Shown one piece after another: positions 24,038 through 37,348 of a stretch of 64,000 nucleotides of DNA. Below the pieces are notes generated by a model that did no database searches, was not told the DNA's origin, and saw only the letters and a program-made list of their open reading frames with translations. This DNA comes from Sphagnum compactum (taxonomy: Eukaryota > Bryophyta > Sphagnopsida > Sphagnales). A program made the position numbers and the translations under genes. Each line of letters opens with the position of its first letter. Positions within the stretch are counted from its first letter, which is position 1. Where the stretch lies: contig OZ234499.1 in assembly GCA_965153455.1 (NCBI GenBank), positions 19,030,271-19,094,270 on the forward strand, read 5' to 3'.

Positions 24038-27000
24038 ATAAATCCGATTCGTATTGTGTATCCAAATCCTGTTTTACCACACCCGAAATTGGTCATCATA
24101 TTTTTTCATGGCATTGTTTCTAAAAAGCACATTGTTGAGGCATGGAAAGAAACATGGACATCAATTACCCACATCAATGGAGAGGAACGTCCTACATTTT
24201 GGATAAAAGAGTGGTTGGTTGAAGACATGGGAGAAAATATCCAAATCCTTTCTCTTTCATATGATGTTGATATTTATGGGGTCAATGATGATGTAACAAA
24301 TATTGGGAAGAACCTTGTACAAAGTTTGGTGGTGAATCAAAGGTGAAACAATGTCCTTCCCAACTCTAATGTTTGAAAGTTTTGTGTGTTTAAACATGTC
24401 TTTAACATAACCTTCCATACTTCAATGGATTTCAAATTTCATAATATTATTCATTATTAATGTATTTATAATAGTTATCAAGGTTACAAAAATATCTTTT
24501 AATTTGGGATAATAGTTTAATAGAAAATATTGATAACACATATTTAATTATATTTCATTTTAAACCTTTTATGAGATTTGAATATCCTTACATTATGCCA
24601 CAAATAGAGTTTAAATACAAAAATGACATTGAAACATAATCTAATTATAAATATTGTTTGCATCTACAGTTATGAAAACCTTTGGTGTGCTCCAATTGTA
24701 TTAGTTGGTCATAGCTTTGGTGGCTTGGTCATCAAAAGTTTAGTGGTGGAGATCAAACGACGCATGAATCAAAAAACATCAAATGATATGGATGTAGCCA
24801 TGAATGCAAGATCCAAGGACTTTTATGATAACCTTACTGGGGTAATTTTTTATGGTACTCCACATGGAGGTGGGACAAAAACATTTTCAACATATTTTGT
24901 ACGAATATGCCAAGAAACGGGTGACAAGACCCACTCAATAACACAACAAAGCTTACTTCAAAATGTTCAAGTTTTAGATTCAAAAATGGAACAACTTTTT
25001 GTGGAATTTGATCAAGCCAAAGAAAATCTTAACATTTATGCTTTTGTTGAAGGACAACCCATTAACGAAGATGAGGTAACTTTTCAATACAATGACCTTC
25101 AATAAATATGCAAATTGATATTTTTGTAGAAATTCAATTTTTTTGCAATTTTATCTTTTATATCTTTGCACAAGCCTTGTGTAAAAATGTGATGAATTGA
25201 ATGTGATCAAATAAATGTGCTTGAAATGGGTGTGTATGTCCTTATGTTTTAAGCTTTTCATAGCATTTTTTTAATTGAAAAAAAATTATGTTGAATTTTT
25301 TTTAAAAATCAATGAAAATATGTTTAACTTGTATTTGATTTTTCAAATTTCATTAAACCATGCGTAGGAAATTCTTGTTCCATATGCATCAGCCCAACGA
25401 TTATCTCGTAACAATTATTACAAAATTGAAGATGCAAACCATTTGACTATTTGCAAGCCACCTACAAGGGACCACATAAGTTATTCAAAATTGGTGGATT
25501 GTTTAAAGATTTGTTTAAAGGTGAGACATCAACTTCATTGCAAAAGTTTTAGTTAGTCATTATATGAAGAGGAAATTAAAAGGAATTTTTAGGTTGTCAT
25601 AATGCACATGACACTTTGATTTGCATCAAGTGTCATCTCCACATGAAATCCTAACACACCTATCAAGTCAAATGCCCAATGTTTTTTCAAGAAAAGGTGA
25701 TATGCCCATCCCCAAAAATTATGATTGAAATGATAATTGATACCAAAAGAATGAAATGATTGAAAAATTACGCGAACAATCGAAATTAATTAGTCATTTT
25801 GCTTTGGGATTAAAAAATCTCAATCGTAAAATCAATGGTGGAAATCAACCCTGTTGTTGATTAAACAATCAAACTTGGTTGATGAAAAAAAAACTTAAAA
25901 GAAATTGGTTGCCATCTCTTTAGCAACCAAAAATCATTAAGGCAACCAAAAAATAGTTAATAGCAATTGAGAAAAAAGGTATTTTATTTGACATGTTCAA
26001 TCATCAATGGATTGATCTACAACATTAATTTTGCGACCAAAATTTTATGATCGTTCATTTTTTTATTCTCTAATTAGGTGATTGAAACTTTTTTATTTTT
26101 ATTTATTGAATTTCAATTGCCCAACAACAAAATTCTTTTTTTGGAAGGTCATTCAACTGAACTTTTAATCACCAAATGATTAAATGTTGTTTCTTTAAAT
26201 TATCATACTAATTTTCAATCATCCAATCAATGGCAAGGTTGATCCTCACCATTGATTTGGCAATCGAAATTATTTTGGTCACCTAGAAAAAGTAAATAAC
26301 CACATAACCAAAAAAAATCGATTGCTTCAATTTTTCTCATTTTTTGATCATTTCAATATTTCCCATTTTTTGTCATTGTTTCCTTTGTCATAGATTAATT
26401 TTTTAAACATTAAACCCTTATTCTTGACAACCTTATTAAGGTTTTGATTCAAGTTAACCTTAAGCTGACCTAAGTTGACCCTATTTTGATGTAAAGTTAG
26501 GTTGTGTCAATGTTTAACATGACATGTCATGTTGTGAGGGACTTAATAATGCCATGACAACCCTGGGAAGTTATGTTCATAACACTTTTGTAAGATCTAA
26601 CATTAAACATATAGGTGACAAAAATTTAATCTAATTTTTTTTGTTAATTCATATCATTGATTTGTGTTCAGTTCAAATATAGAAAATTGATAAGATTTTA
26701 TATTGTCATCAAGACATATGATGTAATAACATGGGACTTTTATAATTTATATATTTTTAACAATTTTTTTTCTTTAATGTGTTTAGAATGATTGTTATAT
26801 GGCATATATTTCTTTCAATCAAAATATTGATATAAGATTTGCATGATCACAACAGAATCCACAACAACTTCCATCACTACCATCATGGCAAGTGAGCTTA
26901 GAAGAAAAAGCAAAGGATACTCATAAATTGTTACAAAAGGTATCTATCATTGGTTTGGTTGGAATGGGGGGTATTGGAAAAACAACTTTGAACAAAAAGA

Positions 27001-29453
27001 TATACCATTTGTTCCATGAGCAATATGATAAATCTAGTTTCTTGGAGGACGTGAAATCAAAAAATATTGAAGATTTGAAAAAACAACTTTTACAAGATTT
27101 GTGCGGTCGAAAAAAATATTGTGAGGAAGTTATAAATGGTGATGATCTTAAGCGTATTGAGGAGACCATGATTTCTAAAAAAGTGTTAGTGGTCATTGAT
27201 GATGTTGATGAAAAGCTTATCAATGATTTATCAAAAGTTCTTGTTTTTCAAGGAAAAAATAGAAAAAACAATATAATTATGACTTGTCGAAATTGGGGAA
27301 TCTTGGAGGATCATTTAGATCCAAATGGAAAATTTGAAGTGCCATATCTTAACAAGAAACAAGCAACAGAACTTTTTCTATCGCATGCATTTCAAAATAC
27401 AAAACAAGTGGAAAAAAGTTTTGAAAAGATTGTTGAGGAGATTGTGGAAGCATGTGCTGGTCTTCCTTTAAGCCTTGAAGTCATGGGTGGTTTTTTGCAC
27501 AAGAAAAAAAACCGAGATATGCAAACAAGATTGAAAATTTGGAGAGGAGCCTTGAAAAAGTTACAGGCAGGGAACAATTTGGATGGGGGTATAGAGGGCA
27601 TACTTTGGAAAAGCTTGGAGATTTCTTACAAAGATTTGGACCAACCAGAAAAGGATATGTTTTTGGATATTGCTTGTTATTTTGGTGGTTTGAAAGAAAT
27701 TATAGCCCTTCGAATATGGGATTCTGACTCTTCAACACTTGAATTACAAAATTTAAAAGATAGATCTCTTGTGAAAGTCAAAGAAGATGGAAATTTATCT
27801 ATCCATGACCAATTGCGAGATATGGGTCGAAAATTTGCAATACGAGAGGAAAAGAATCGAATATGGGATCTCAAAACAAATTTTAAATATTTTCATGAAC
27901 AAGAGGTTATCACTTTGTCAATTTTTTTTTAAAAAAAAATCTATAATTCAGAATTAGTATATTAAAAAACGCATCAAAATTATTGCATAATTTAAAAGTT
28001 ATATGTGTTAACTCATATGTTGTAATTTTTCATGTGATAGGTGGCCTCAAGACTACAAGGTTTATCATGGGAAGGAAATGAAAATTTTGTTTTAGGGATT
28101 TTCAAGAATGTACCCCTCCCCAAATTAAGGTTGTTGGACATGGCTCAAGTTTCATCAAACATCGTGGAAGATTTCTTACATGACCGACATGTATGTGAAT
28201 TACGATGGATACATTGGCAAGAAGCCAAAATGAAAGAAATACCATTCAATTTTGGTCATTGTCCCAACTTGCGTGTGCTCGATTTATCAGAATGCATCAA
28301 CCTAAAAATACTACCTACATCTATTGAAACATTGACTACTCTTCAACACTTCAATTTATCCATGTGTTCAAAGTTACAAGCGTTACCTACATGTATTAAC
28401 AAGTTAATTGCACTTCAAGAGTTGGATTTGTCAAATTGCTCGCAGTTGAAAGAGTTACCTACATCTATTGACAAATTGACTGCCCTTCAATTGTTGAATT
28501 TGTCACAATGCTCGCAATTGAAGGAATTACCTACATCTATTGACAAATTAACTGGCCTTCAAAATTTGTATTTGTCAAGGTGCTTGCAACTAAAGGAGTT
28601 ACCTATATCTATTGACAAATTGACTGGCCTTCAAAATTTGTATTTGTCAGGGTGCTCACAATTGAAGGAGTTACCTACATCTATTGACAAATTGACTAGC
28701 CTTCAAAATTTGGATTTGTCACGGTGCTCGCAATTGAAGGAGTTACCTACATCTATTGACAAATTGACTGGCCTTCAAAATTTGTATTTGTCATGGTGCT
28801 TGCAATTGAAGGAGTTACCTACATCTATTGACAAATTGACTGCCCTTCAATTGTTGAATTTGTCACAATGCTCGAAATTGAAGGAGTTACCTACATCTAT
28901 TGACAAATTGACTGGCCTTCAAAATTTGAATTTGTCATCATGCTCGCAGTTGAAGGAGTTACCTATATCTATTGACAAATTGACTAGCCTTCAAAATTTG
29001 TCTTTGTCAGGGTGCTCGGAGTTGAAGGAGTTACCTACATCTATTGACAAATTGATTGGCCTTCAAAATTTGGATTTGTCATCATGCTCGCAGTTGAAGG
29101 AGTTACCTATATCTATTGACAAATTGACTAGCCTTCAAAATTTGTCTTTGTCAGGGTGCTCGGAGTTGAAGGAGTTACCTACATCTATTGACAAATTGAC
29201 TGGCCTTCAAAATTTGGATTTGTCATCATGCTCGCAGTTGAAGGAGTTACCTATATTTATTGACAAATTGACTAGCCTTCAAAATTTGTCTTTGTCAGGG
29301 TGCTCGGAGTTGAAGGAGTTACCTACATCTATTGACAAATTGACTGGCCTTCAAAATTTGTTTTTGTCAGATTGCTCGCAGTTGAAGGAGTTACCTACAT
29401 CTATTGACAAATTGACTGGCCTTCAAACTTTGGATTTGTTAGGGTGCTCGTAG
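24038..29453 (+). CDS. Hydrolase-NB-ARC-LRR immune receptor (HNL class), 5' exon missing
   Basis: Five exons are visible: 24038-24342, 24670-25075, 25368-25520, 26856-27905 and 28041-29453, all joined by GT-AG introns in consistent phase, giving 1108 residues plus an unseen first exon. Residues 1-288 form a SERAC1/PGAP1-like alpha/beta hydrolase: an FFHG loop, nucleophile Ser117 in GHSFGG, and a probable catalytic His262 in the NHLTICKP block. Residues about 300-640 are an NB-ARC ATPase switch: P-loop GMGGIGKTT (324-332), Walker B VLVVIDDVDE (398-407), GLPL (490-493), and an IHD version of MHD (604-606) in a TIR-NLR-like context. LRRs run from about 712. Plant NLRs sense pathogen effectors; the hydrolase would replace the usual TIR or coiled-coil signalling domain. 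The frame ends at TAG 29451-29453 inside the LRR array, leaving about 16 repeats, a normal NLR size. Whether that is the true end is uncertain. Confidence 0.85.
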
Positions 29454-32400
29454 TTGAAGGAGTTACCTACATCTATTGACAAATTGACTACCCTTCAATC
29501 GTTGAATTTGTCAGAATGCTTGCAATTGAAGGAGTTACCTACATCTATTGACAGATTGACTGCCCTTCAATCGTTGAATTTGTCACAACATTCGAAGTTG
29601 AAACAATTACCTAAATCAATTGACAAATTAACTGGCCTTCAAAATTTGGATTTGTCATGGTGCTCGCAATTGAAGGAGTTACCTATATTTATTGACAAAT
29701 TGACCGGCCTTCAACATTTGTATTTGTCAGGGTGCTCACAATTGAAGGAGTTACCTACATCTATTGACAAATTGACTAGTCTTCAAAATTTGGATTTGTC
29801 ATGGTGCTTGCAATTGAAGGAGTTACCTACATCTATTAACAAATTGACTGCCCTTCAATCGTTGAATTTGTCAGAATGCTCGCAATTGAAGGAGTTACCT
29901 ACATCTATTGACAAATTGACTGGCCTTCAAAATTTGGATTTGTCATGGTGCTTGCAATTGAAGGAGTTACCTACATCTATTAACAAATTGACTACCCTTC
30001 AATCGTTGAATTTGTCAGAATGCTCGCAATTGAAGGAGTTGCCTACATCTATTGACACATTGACTGCCCTTCAATTGTTGAATTTATCACAATGCTCGGA
30101 GTTGAAGGAGTTACCTACATCTATTGACAAATTGACTAGCCTTCAAACTTTGGATTTGTCATGGTGCTCGCAGTTGAAGGAGTTACCTACATCTATTGAC
30201 AACTTGACTGGCCTTCAAAATTTGGATTTGTCATCATGCTCGCAGTTGAAGGAGTTACCTACATTTATTAACAAATTGACTGGCCTTCAAAATTTATATT
30301 TGTCAAAGTGCTCACAGTTGAAAGAGTTACCTACATCTATTGACAAATTGACTGCCCTTCAATTGTTGAATTTGTCACAATGCTCAGAGTTGAAGGAGTT
30401 ACCTACATCTATTGACAAATTGACTAGCCTTCAAAAATTGGATTTGTCATGGTGCTCGCAATTGAAGGAGTTACCTATATCTATTGACAAATTGACTGGC
30501 CTTCAAAATTTGTATTTGTCAGGGTGCTCGCAATTGAAGGAATTACCTACATCTATTAACAAATTGAGTAGCCTTCAAAATTTGTTTTTGTTAGGGTGCT
30601 CGCAGTTGAAGGAGTTACCTACATCTATTGACAAATTGACTAGCCTTCAAAATTTGGATTTGTCATGGTGCTCGCAATTGAAGGAGTTACCTACATGTAT
30701 TGACAAATTGACTAGCCTTCAAAATTTGTATTTGTTAGGGTGCTCGCAGTTGAAGGAGTTACCTACATCTATTGAGAAATTGACTAGCCTTCAAAGTTTG
30801 TATTTGTTAGAGTGCTCGCAATTGAAGGAGTTACCTATATCTATTTACAAATTGACTAGCCTTCAAAATTTGTATTTGTCAGGGTGCTCGCAGTTGGAGG
30901 AGTTACCTACATCTATTGACAAATTGACTGGCCTTCAAACTTTGGATTTGTCAAGGTGCTCGAAGTTGAAGGAGTTACCTACATCTATTGACAAATTGAC
31001 TAGCCTTCAAAATTTGTATTTGTTAGGGTGCTCGCAGTTGAAGGAGTTACCTACATCTATTGACAAATTGACTCGCCTTAAAAATTTGGATTTCTTAAGG
31101 TGCTCGTAGTTGAAGGAGTTACCTACATCTATTGACAAATTGACTGCCCTTCAATTGTTGAATTTGTCACAATGCTTGGGATTGAAGGAGTTACCTACAT
31201 CTATTGATAAATTGATTGCCCTTCACTTGTTGAATTTGTTAGAATGCTCGCAATTGAAGGAGTTACCTACATCTATTGACAAATTGACTACCCTTCAAAA
31301 TTTGGAATTGTCATGGTGCTCGCAATTGAAGGAGTTACCTACATCTATTAACAAATTGACTAGCCTTCAAAATTTGGATTTGTCATGGTGCTTGCAATTG
31401 AAGGAGTTACCTACATCTATTGACAAATTGACTGCCCTTCAATCGTTGAATTTGTCAGAATGCTCGCAATTGAAGGAGTTACCTACATCTATTGACATAT
31501 TGACTAGCCTTCAAAATTTGTATTTGTTAGGGTGCTCATAGTTGAAGGAGTTACCTACATTTATTGACAAATGAACTGCCCTTCAATTGTTGAATTTGTC
31601 ACAATGCTCAGAATTGAAGGAGTTCCCTACATCTATTGACAAATTGACTGCCCTTTACTTGTTGAATTTGTTAGAATGCTCGCAATTGAAGGAGTTACCT
31701 ACATCTGTTGACAAATTGACTGCCCTTCAATCGTTGAATTTGTCAGAATGCTCGCAATTGGAATTACCTACATCTATTGACAAATTGACTGCCCTTCGAT
31801 TGTTGAATTTGTCACAATGCTCGGAGTTAAAGGAGTTACCTACATCTATTGACAAATTGACTGCCCTTCAATCGTTGAATTTGTCAAAATGCTCGCAATT
31901 GAAGGAGTTACTTACATCTATTGACAAATTGATTGCCCTTCAATCGTTGAATTTGTCAGAATGCTCGCAATTGGAGTTACCTACATCTATTGACAAATTG
32001 ACTCGCCTTCAAAATTTGGATTTGTCATGGTGCTTGCAATTGAAGGAGTTACCTACATCTATTAACAAATTGACTGCCCTTCGATTGTTGAATTTGTCAC
32101 AATGCTCGGAGTTGAAGGAGTTACCTACATCTATTGACAAATTGACTGCCCTTCAATTGTTGAATTTGTCAAAATGTTCGCAATTGAAGGAGTTACCTAC
32201 ATCTATTGACAAATTGATTAGCCTTCAAAATTTGGATTTGTCATGGTGCTCGCAATTGAAGGAGTTTCCTATATCTATTGACAAAGTGAGTGGCCTTCAA
32301 AATTTGTATTTGTTAGGGTGCTCACAATTGAAGGAGTTACTTATATCTATTGACAAATTGACTGGCCCTCAAAATTTGGATTTGTCATGGTGTTTGCAAT

Positions 32401-32588
32401 TGAAGGAGTTACCTACATGTATTGACAAATTGACTGCCCTTCAATCGTTGAATTTGTCAGAATGCTCGCAATTGAAGGAGTTACCTACATTTATTGACAA
32501 ATTGACTGGCCTTCAAATTTTGTATTTGTTAGGGTGTTTGCAGTTGAAAGAGTTACCTACATCTATTGACAAATTGATTGCCCTTTAG
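28262..32588 (+). repeat. 72-bp tandem LRR array (about 60 units in one frame)
   Basis: Units of exactly 24 residues (consensus LPTSIDKLTGLQNLDLSxCS plus QLKE) follow each other with very low divergence at the DNA level. The reading frame of the HNL exon is kept from 28041 to 32588. Changes are almost all substitutions; two 6-bp deletions (near 31760 and 31972) also keep frame. In-frame stops are TAG at 29451 and 31107, TAG at 31539, TGA at 31572 and TAG at 32586. The segment between the first two stops is 23 units, and the next is 6. Such homogeneity points to recent expansion by unequal exchange or gene conversion. Confidence 0.95.
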
Positions 32589-33570
32589 ATTGTTGGATTT
32601 GTTAGGGTGCTTGGAGTTGATGGAGTTGCATACATCTATCAACAAATAGACTAGCCTTGAACATTTGGATTTGTTAAGGTGTTTGAAGTTGAAGGAGTAA
32701 CTTACATCTATTGATAGACAGACTATCTTTGAAAAGTTGGATTGGTCAAAATGCTCAAAATTGAAAGAGTTATTTACGTGTATTAATAAATTGATTGTTC
32801 TTCAATATTTGCATATGTCATATTACTCCCAATTGAAGGAGTTACCTACATGTATTGACAAATTGATTGTTGATGTAAAGTTGAATTTGCAATTTGCTTG
32901 TAGTGGAAGGAGTTACCCACATCTATTGACAAATTAAATACTTTTCAATATTTGAATTTGTGAGGGTGCTCATAGGTGAAAGAATTACCTACATTTATTG
33001 ATAAATTGATTGCCTTTGAAAAGGTGGATTTGTTAAAGTGTTCATAGTTGAAGGAGTTACTCACATCTATTGAAAATTTAATTACCCTTAAATGGTTGTG
33101 TTTATCAAGGTATTCACAATTGAAGGAGTTATCTACATTTGTTGATCAAATTGACTGCCCTTGAAAAGTTGGATTGGTCAAAGTGCTCGTAGTTGAAGGA
33201 CTTACATACGTCTATTGATAAATTGATTGCCCTTGTAGAGTTAAACTTGTTAGGGTGCTTGTAGTTGAAAAAGTTAGTTGCATCTATTGACAAATTGAGT
33301 GTTCTTCAATATTTGGATTTAACAATGTGCTCAACTAAATGAGTTATTTATACATGTTAACAAATTGAATGGTTGGATTTGTCAAGGTGTTGAAAGTTAA
33401 GAGATTTACCTTCTTCTATTGACAAATTATTGCTACTAAACATTTGAATTTGTAAGGGTGTTCATAGTTGAAAAAGTTACATATAGTTATTAATAGATTG
33501 ACTACCCTTGAAGAGTTGAATTTGTTAACATGCCTATAATTGAAATAGTTACATACATTTAGTGACAAAT
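29454..33570 (+). pseudogene. LRR array downstream of the first stop, decaying tail
   Basis: The frame past the first TAG is open for 551, 143 and 333 codons, separated by single stop codons, and still encodes clean LRR units up to 32588. From there to about 33570 the 72-bp units are still visible, but they accumulate stops, frameshifts and substitutions, and fade into AT-rich spacer. It may be 3' untranslated sequence of the HNL gene, or the former C-terminal half of a much longer receptor. No alternative start or splice acceptor is needed to explain it. Confidence 0.8.
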
Positions 33571-35991
33571 TAACTGCATTTTAAAAATAGTTACAATTGA
33601 TCTAACTCCTATAACTTTTTGTTCTTTTGCAATAATGATATGCTCTTGACATTAATCTTCACCTCAGGTTTAAATTTTTTTTTCCCATGTGCTAATCACA
33701 TTCTTTAAAATTGCTTATGCTTTCACACCTTTCTTCCTTGACTTTTGTAATTCGTGGTTCTCCTACTTTGCACTAAGTAATCTATTTTTTAAGATACAAA
33801 TTTGTAATCCTAGATTGCCCATCTTGTAATTAACTACTACCATAACCTAAAACATTTTTGTAATCTTGTTTGCTTCCATGATTTTTGCAATAAGATCTTC
33901 TATTGATTTTGATTTGAGGTTATGTGGTGTTGGCTTCTTAGATCCTTCTCTTGAAGATATTGCATGTTTTTTCATTTACACATCTAACATAAAGATTTCC
34001 CTTTTGCATATCCCAACCTATTATCCCATACATGTATTATTCGTGGCTTAAATTGTGTTGGAATCTATAATGTATCCACCACTACATGTTGCATTTGTTT
34101 CATTACATTATCTGAATGCTACTTCTATCTTCCTAATTGTTGTAGATGTTGTTATTGTGTTTATTTTTAAATGTTTTAAGAAAATTGTACTTCTATTGGT
34201 TCTAGAAGGACTATTTTATGTACTTCCATTTGTGCTTGATATCCATACCACTAATCCAATAGATAAACTTGATTTTTTGTCATTGTTCCTCTAGTACTTG
34301 TTCCAAATTTTGAGTATTATTCTCCTTTTTTTTCATAATTATTCTTTCACCCTTTCCTAAAGCAGTGGAGAATGTACATCCCTATGTACATTCGCAAGTA
34401 TGTACCTCCATGCAACTCTTAGAATTATTGGTACAAATTTTCCAATGTTTCTTCTCATCACCTTTTTTCTTCCTTCATCTTTTGATGTTGGTTCCACATT
34501 TTGTCTAGATCTTTCTCCCACCTTAGATTTTATCTTCCCCATTGACTTCATGAGCTCCATACAATGTTTAGGTCAGTATAACTACTAATGCTTACTAATT
34601 TCTATTGCAAGTTTAGAATCAATGAGTAGGTGTACATGCTCATGTGAGTAGGAAGGAATCTTTTTAAAATATTTTGTGCCACATCATAGAATATTTTGAA
34701 CAAATCATTTTCCATGTAGATAATTTTTGTGACATGGAAAAATATTCCCTTGACTTGGAATGGAATATTGTTCCATGTCACCCAACATCTTTAATGGAGA
34801 CAATAATTGTTTTTTCATTTTCGACATGTTTTTTTACCAACAAAATTGTAGCATTAAGGTGGTGTATTCAGGTTAATTATAACTATTATATATTCACATC
34901 AACAATGAACATCTTGTTAGAATGATGATACAATAATTAAACCTCTTACTTGTGTAATTAAAACTAGTTTTTTACGTGAAGTTTTTTACTAATGATGACA
35001 TAGTCTTTTGTGCTGTTCCACAACTATTCCCTTGAACTTTACAAATAAATCTACAAATGTGATTAGTTGTCAAAGGCCTTAGTGCACATTAACAAATTAA
35101 AAACCTCTTCCCAAATTCACATGCAATAGTGAATGGAATCTTTTATCAGCCCACAATACATGATGGTCAATAGGACATGATAAATGTGCTTACATTGCAC
35201 CCATGCCCCACAACCACCCAAAGAATGTGCGGCCATTGTGACAAAATTTAAACATGAACAACTAGGGTAATTTCCCATAGTCACATGGTAACGTTTTTCA
35301 TTGGAAAGTTTATTGTAGATTCATCCATATCCTAATGGAAGGACATCAACAAGAAGGAACATGGTACAAAGGAAAAACAATTTTCTAGCCTCCCAAATGT
35401 TAGTGTGTTGTTGTGTTAAATTAAGGTTGGAAGGTCATCTCACCTTCTTACCACCACGAATCATGGGCCAACAAGCCACATCTATCCACTTGACAAGGTT
35501 CTACCAACAAACAATAAACACTTGACAATTGCCTACCCTAGAAGGTTCGCCTCCAAACAAATTGCAAGCACTATTCTTACGTTGGTGGTCAAAGAAACAG
35601 CTTGCCTTTTCCAAACATGTAACCTCCTTTTGGGTTTAGTTAATATCTTCTTGAATTGGCCAAAAACTTGGAACTTGAGGCTTAGCAACAGCACATTTTC
35701 ACACTATCCCACCCACACAACGGTTGAAGTTATCAACACAAAACCAATGCTTTTGATGTTCTAATGTTCCACTTCATAATGCAACCCAAAAACCTAATTA
35801 ACATGGAGTTAGAATTCCATTTGTTGTTTTAGATACATTGATTTTTGTTATGTATTTGACCCATATGCTTTTTTGAAGTGTTGAACATTGGATAAAAAAA
35901 TTGGTCGTGCATTGTTCAACGTGCCATTATCCATTGATAGAAATAATCTGCTTTAACTCCAACCCACCTCAAGAGAATATTGACCCTAAAA
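33571..35991. other. AT-rich spacer without a recognised gene
   Basis: Only short frames occur (up to about 83 codons), with no motif I recognise and no clear splice-linked series. A polyadenylation region for the HNL gene could lie here, but I cannot point to one. Confidence 0.4.
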
Positions 35992-36109
35992 CATGACAAC
36001 CATGAAAAAGATACGTAGGACGCATGGGCAAGTGATCAACCAGACCACTGGTAAAACCAGCATGCAATTTACTACATTGAACTTTGAAGTACTTAGGAAG
36101 AACGTGAGG

Positions 36110-37061
36110 TGTCGCACCCCCAAGTTCCTAGTGGACCCACTCGAGGGTCCAAGTATGTGGCAATGCGGAAGGAGTTGGAACTTGGAGCGCGATCCCGACT
36201 TCCAGCACTAGAGGGGGGGGTAAAAGGGGCGTGCTAGAAGTCCCGGGAAAGACTAGGAAGAGTTGACAAGCTTTACTCACTCACACGGGCCTGCATGAAA
36301 CCACACAAAGTGGTTAGAACTCATTTTAGGTCCTTTTGGTGTTGGGACAGCCACGGGTGAACTCGGACTCATTTTGACACACCACAACCCGGGCTCGGGA
36401 GTAAGCCACCACCTTACTCCCTATAGTATACTCTGTGACTCGTCGCGGGGATGGCATCCAAATGGCCATTTTGTCCCGGGACTCCCGGGACTCCCGCGTG
36501 GGAGTCCCGAAATCGCGCATTTTCGGGACTCCCGCGACTTTGAAGCTTCATAACTTTCGGAGCAGACCTCCGATCGACTCGCCGTCTGAAGCAAAGTTGT
36601 AGGTCTCGTCGAGACCTTTCCAACGGTATGTCGCACGTTTTCTGCACCCAAGTATTTCGGGTCGATTCTCGACTTTTAATGGTCGGGAGTCAAAACTGGC
36701 GGAATCCCGGGAGTTCGACTCCCGGGCCTTCTTTTGGCCATAACTTGTGTTTCAGATGTCCAAATGAGCAATGCGAGCCCTTTTTGGATATCTACACTTC
36801 GAGAGCTTTCCATTGATATAAAGAGCGCAACAAGCCATTGAGTTTTGACCCCTCAAAACGCTCTCTGAAGTTTCGGGAGTCCTTTTTGGACTCCACTCTC
36901 ACCAACTCCCAACATGGGAGTTCACTTGGGAGTGTGAGGGTTCACTCCCTCACACTCTTTGCACTCCCGGGAGCATGTGATATGACTCCCGGGTCTACTT
37001 ATAGGCCCGCACACTTGCGACCCCCTTGCCTTGGTCGCGAGCCAAGGCTAGGGTTGCGACA
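36110..37061 (-). mobile_element. Solo LTR with TGAGG target duplication, minus orientation
   Basis: This 952-bp unit, read on the minus strand, begins TGTCGCAACCCTAGCC and is the solo copy most like the LTR of the intact element, together with the one at 51685. It is flanked by TGAGG on both sides (36105-36109 and 37062-37066). The expected terminal GCGTCA is mutated to GCGACA at the 3' end. It is inserted in the first unit of the 151-bp tandem repeat. Confidence 0.93.
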
Positions 37062-37348
37062 TGAGGAGTAATCACAAACAAATGATATTCCCTGCAAAAC
37101 ATGACAACCATGAAAAAGATACGTAGGACACATGGGCAGGTGATCAACCAGACCACTGGTAAAACCAACATGCAATTTACTACATTGAACTTTGAAGTAC
37201 TCAGGAAGAACGTGAAGAGTAATCACAAACAAATGATATTCCCTGCAAAAACATGACAACCATGAAAAAGATACATAGGACACATGGGCAGGTGATCAAC
37301 CAGACCACTGGTAAAACCAGCATGCAATTTACTACATTGAACTCTGAA

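Noticed and set aside
28262-32588. A CRISPR-like or satellite array of regular 72-bp units
   Set aside because: Units are contiguous without spacers, keep a reading frame and encode a canonical plant LRR; the gene context is an NLR.
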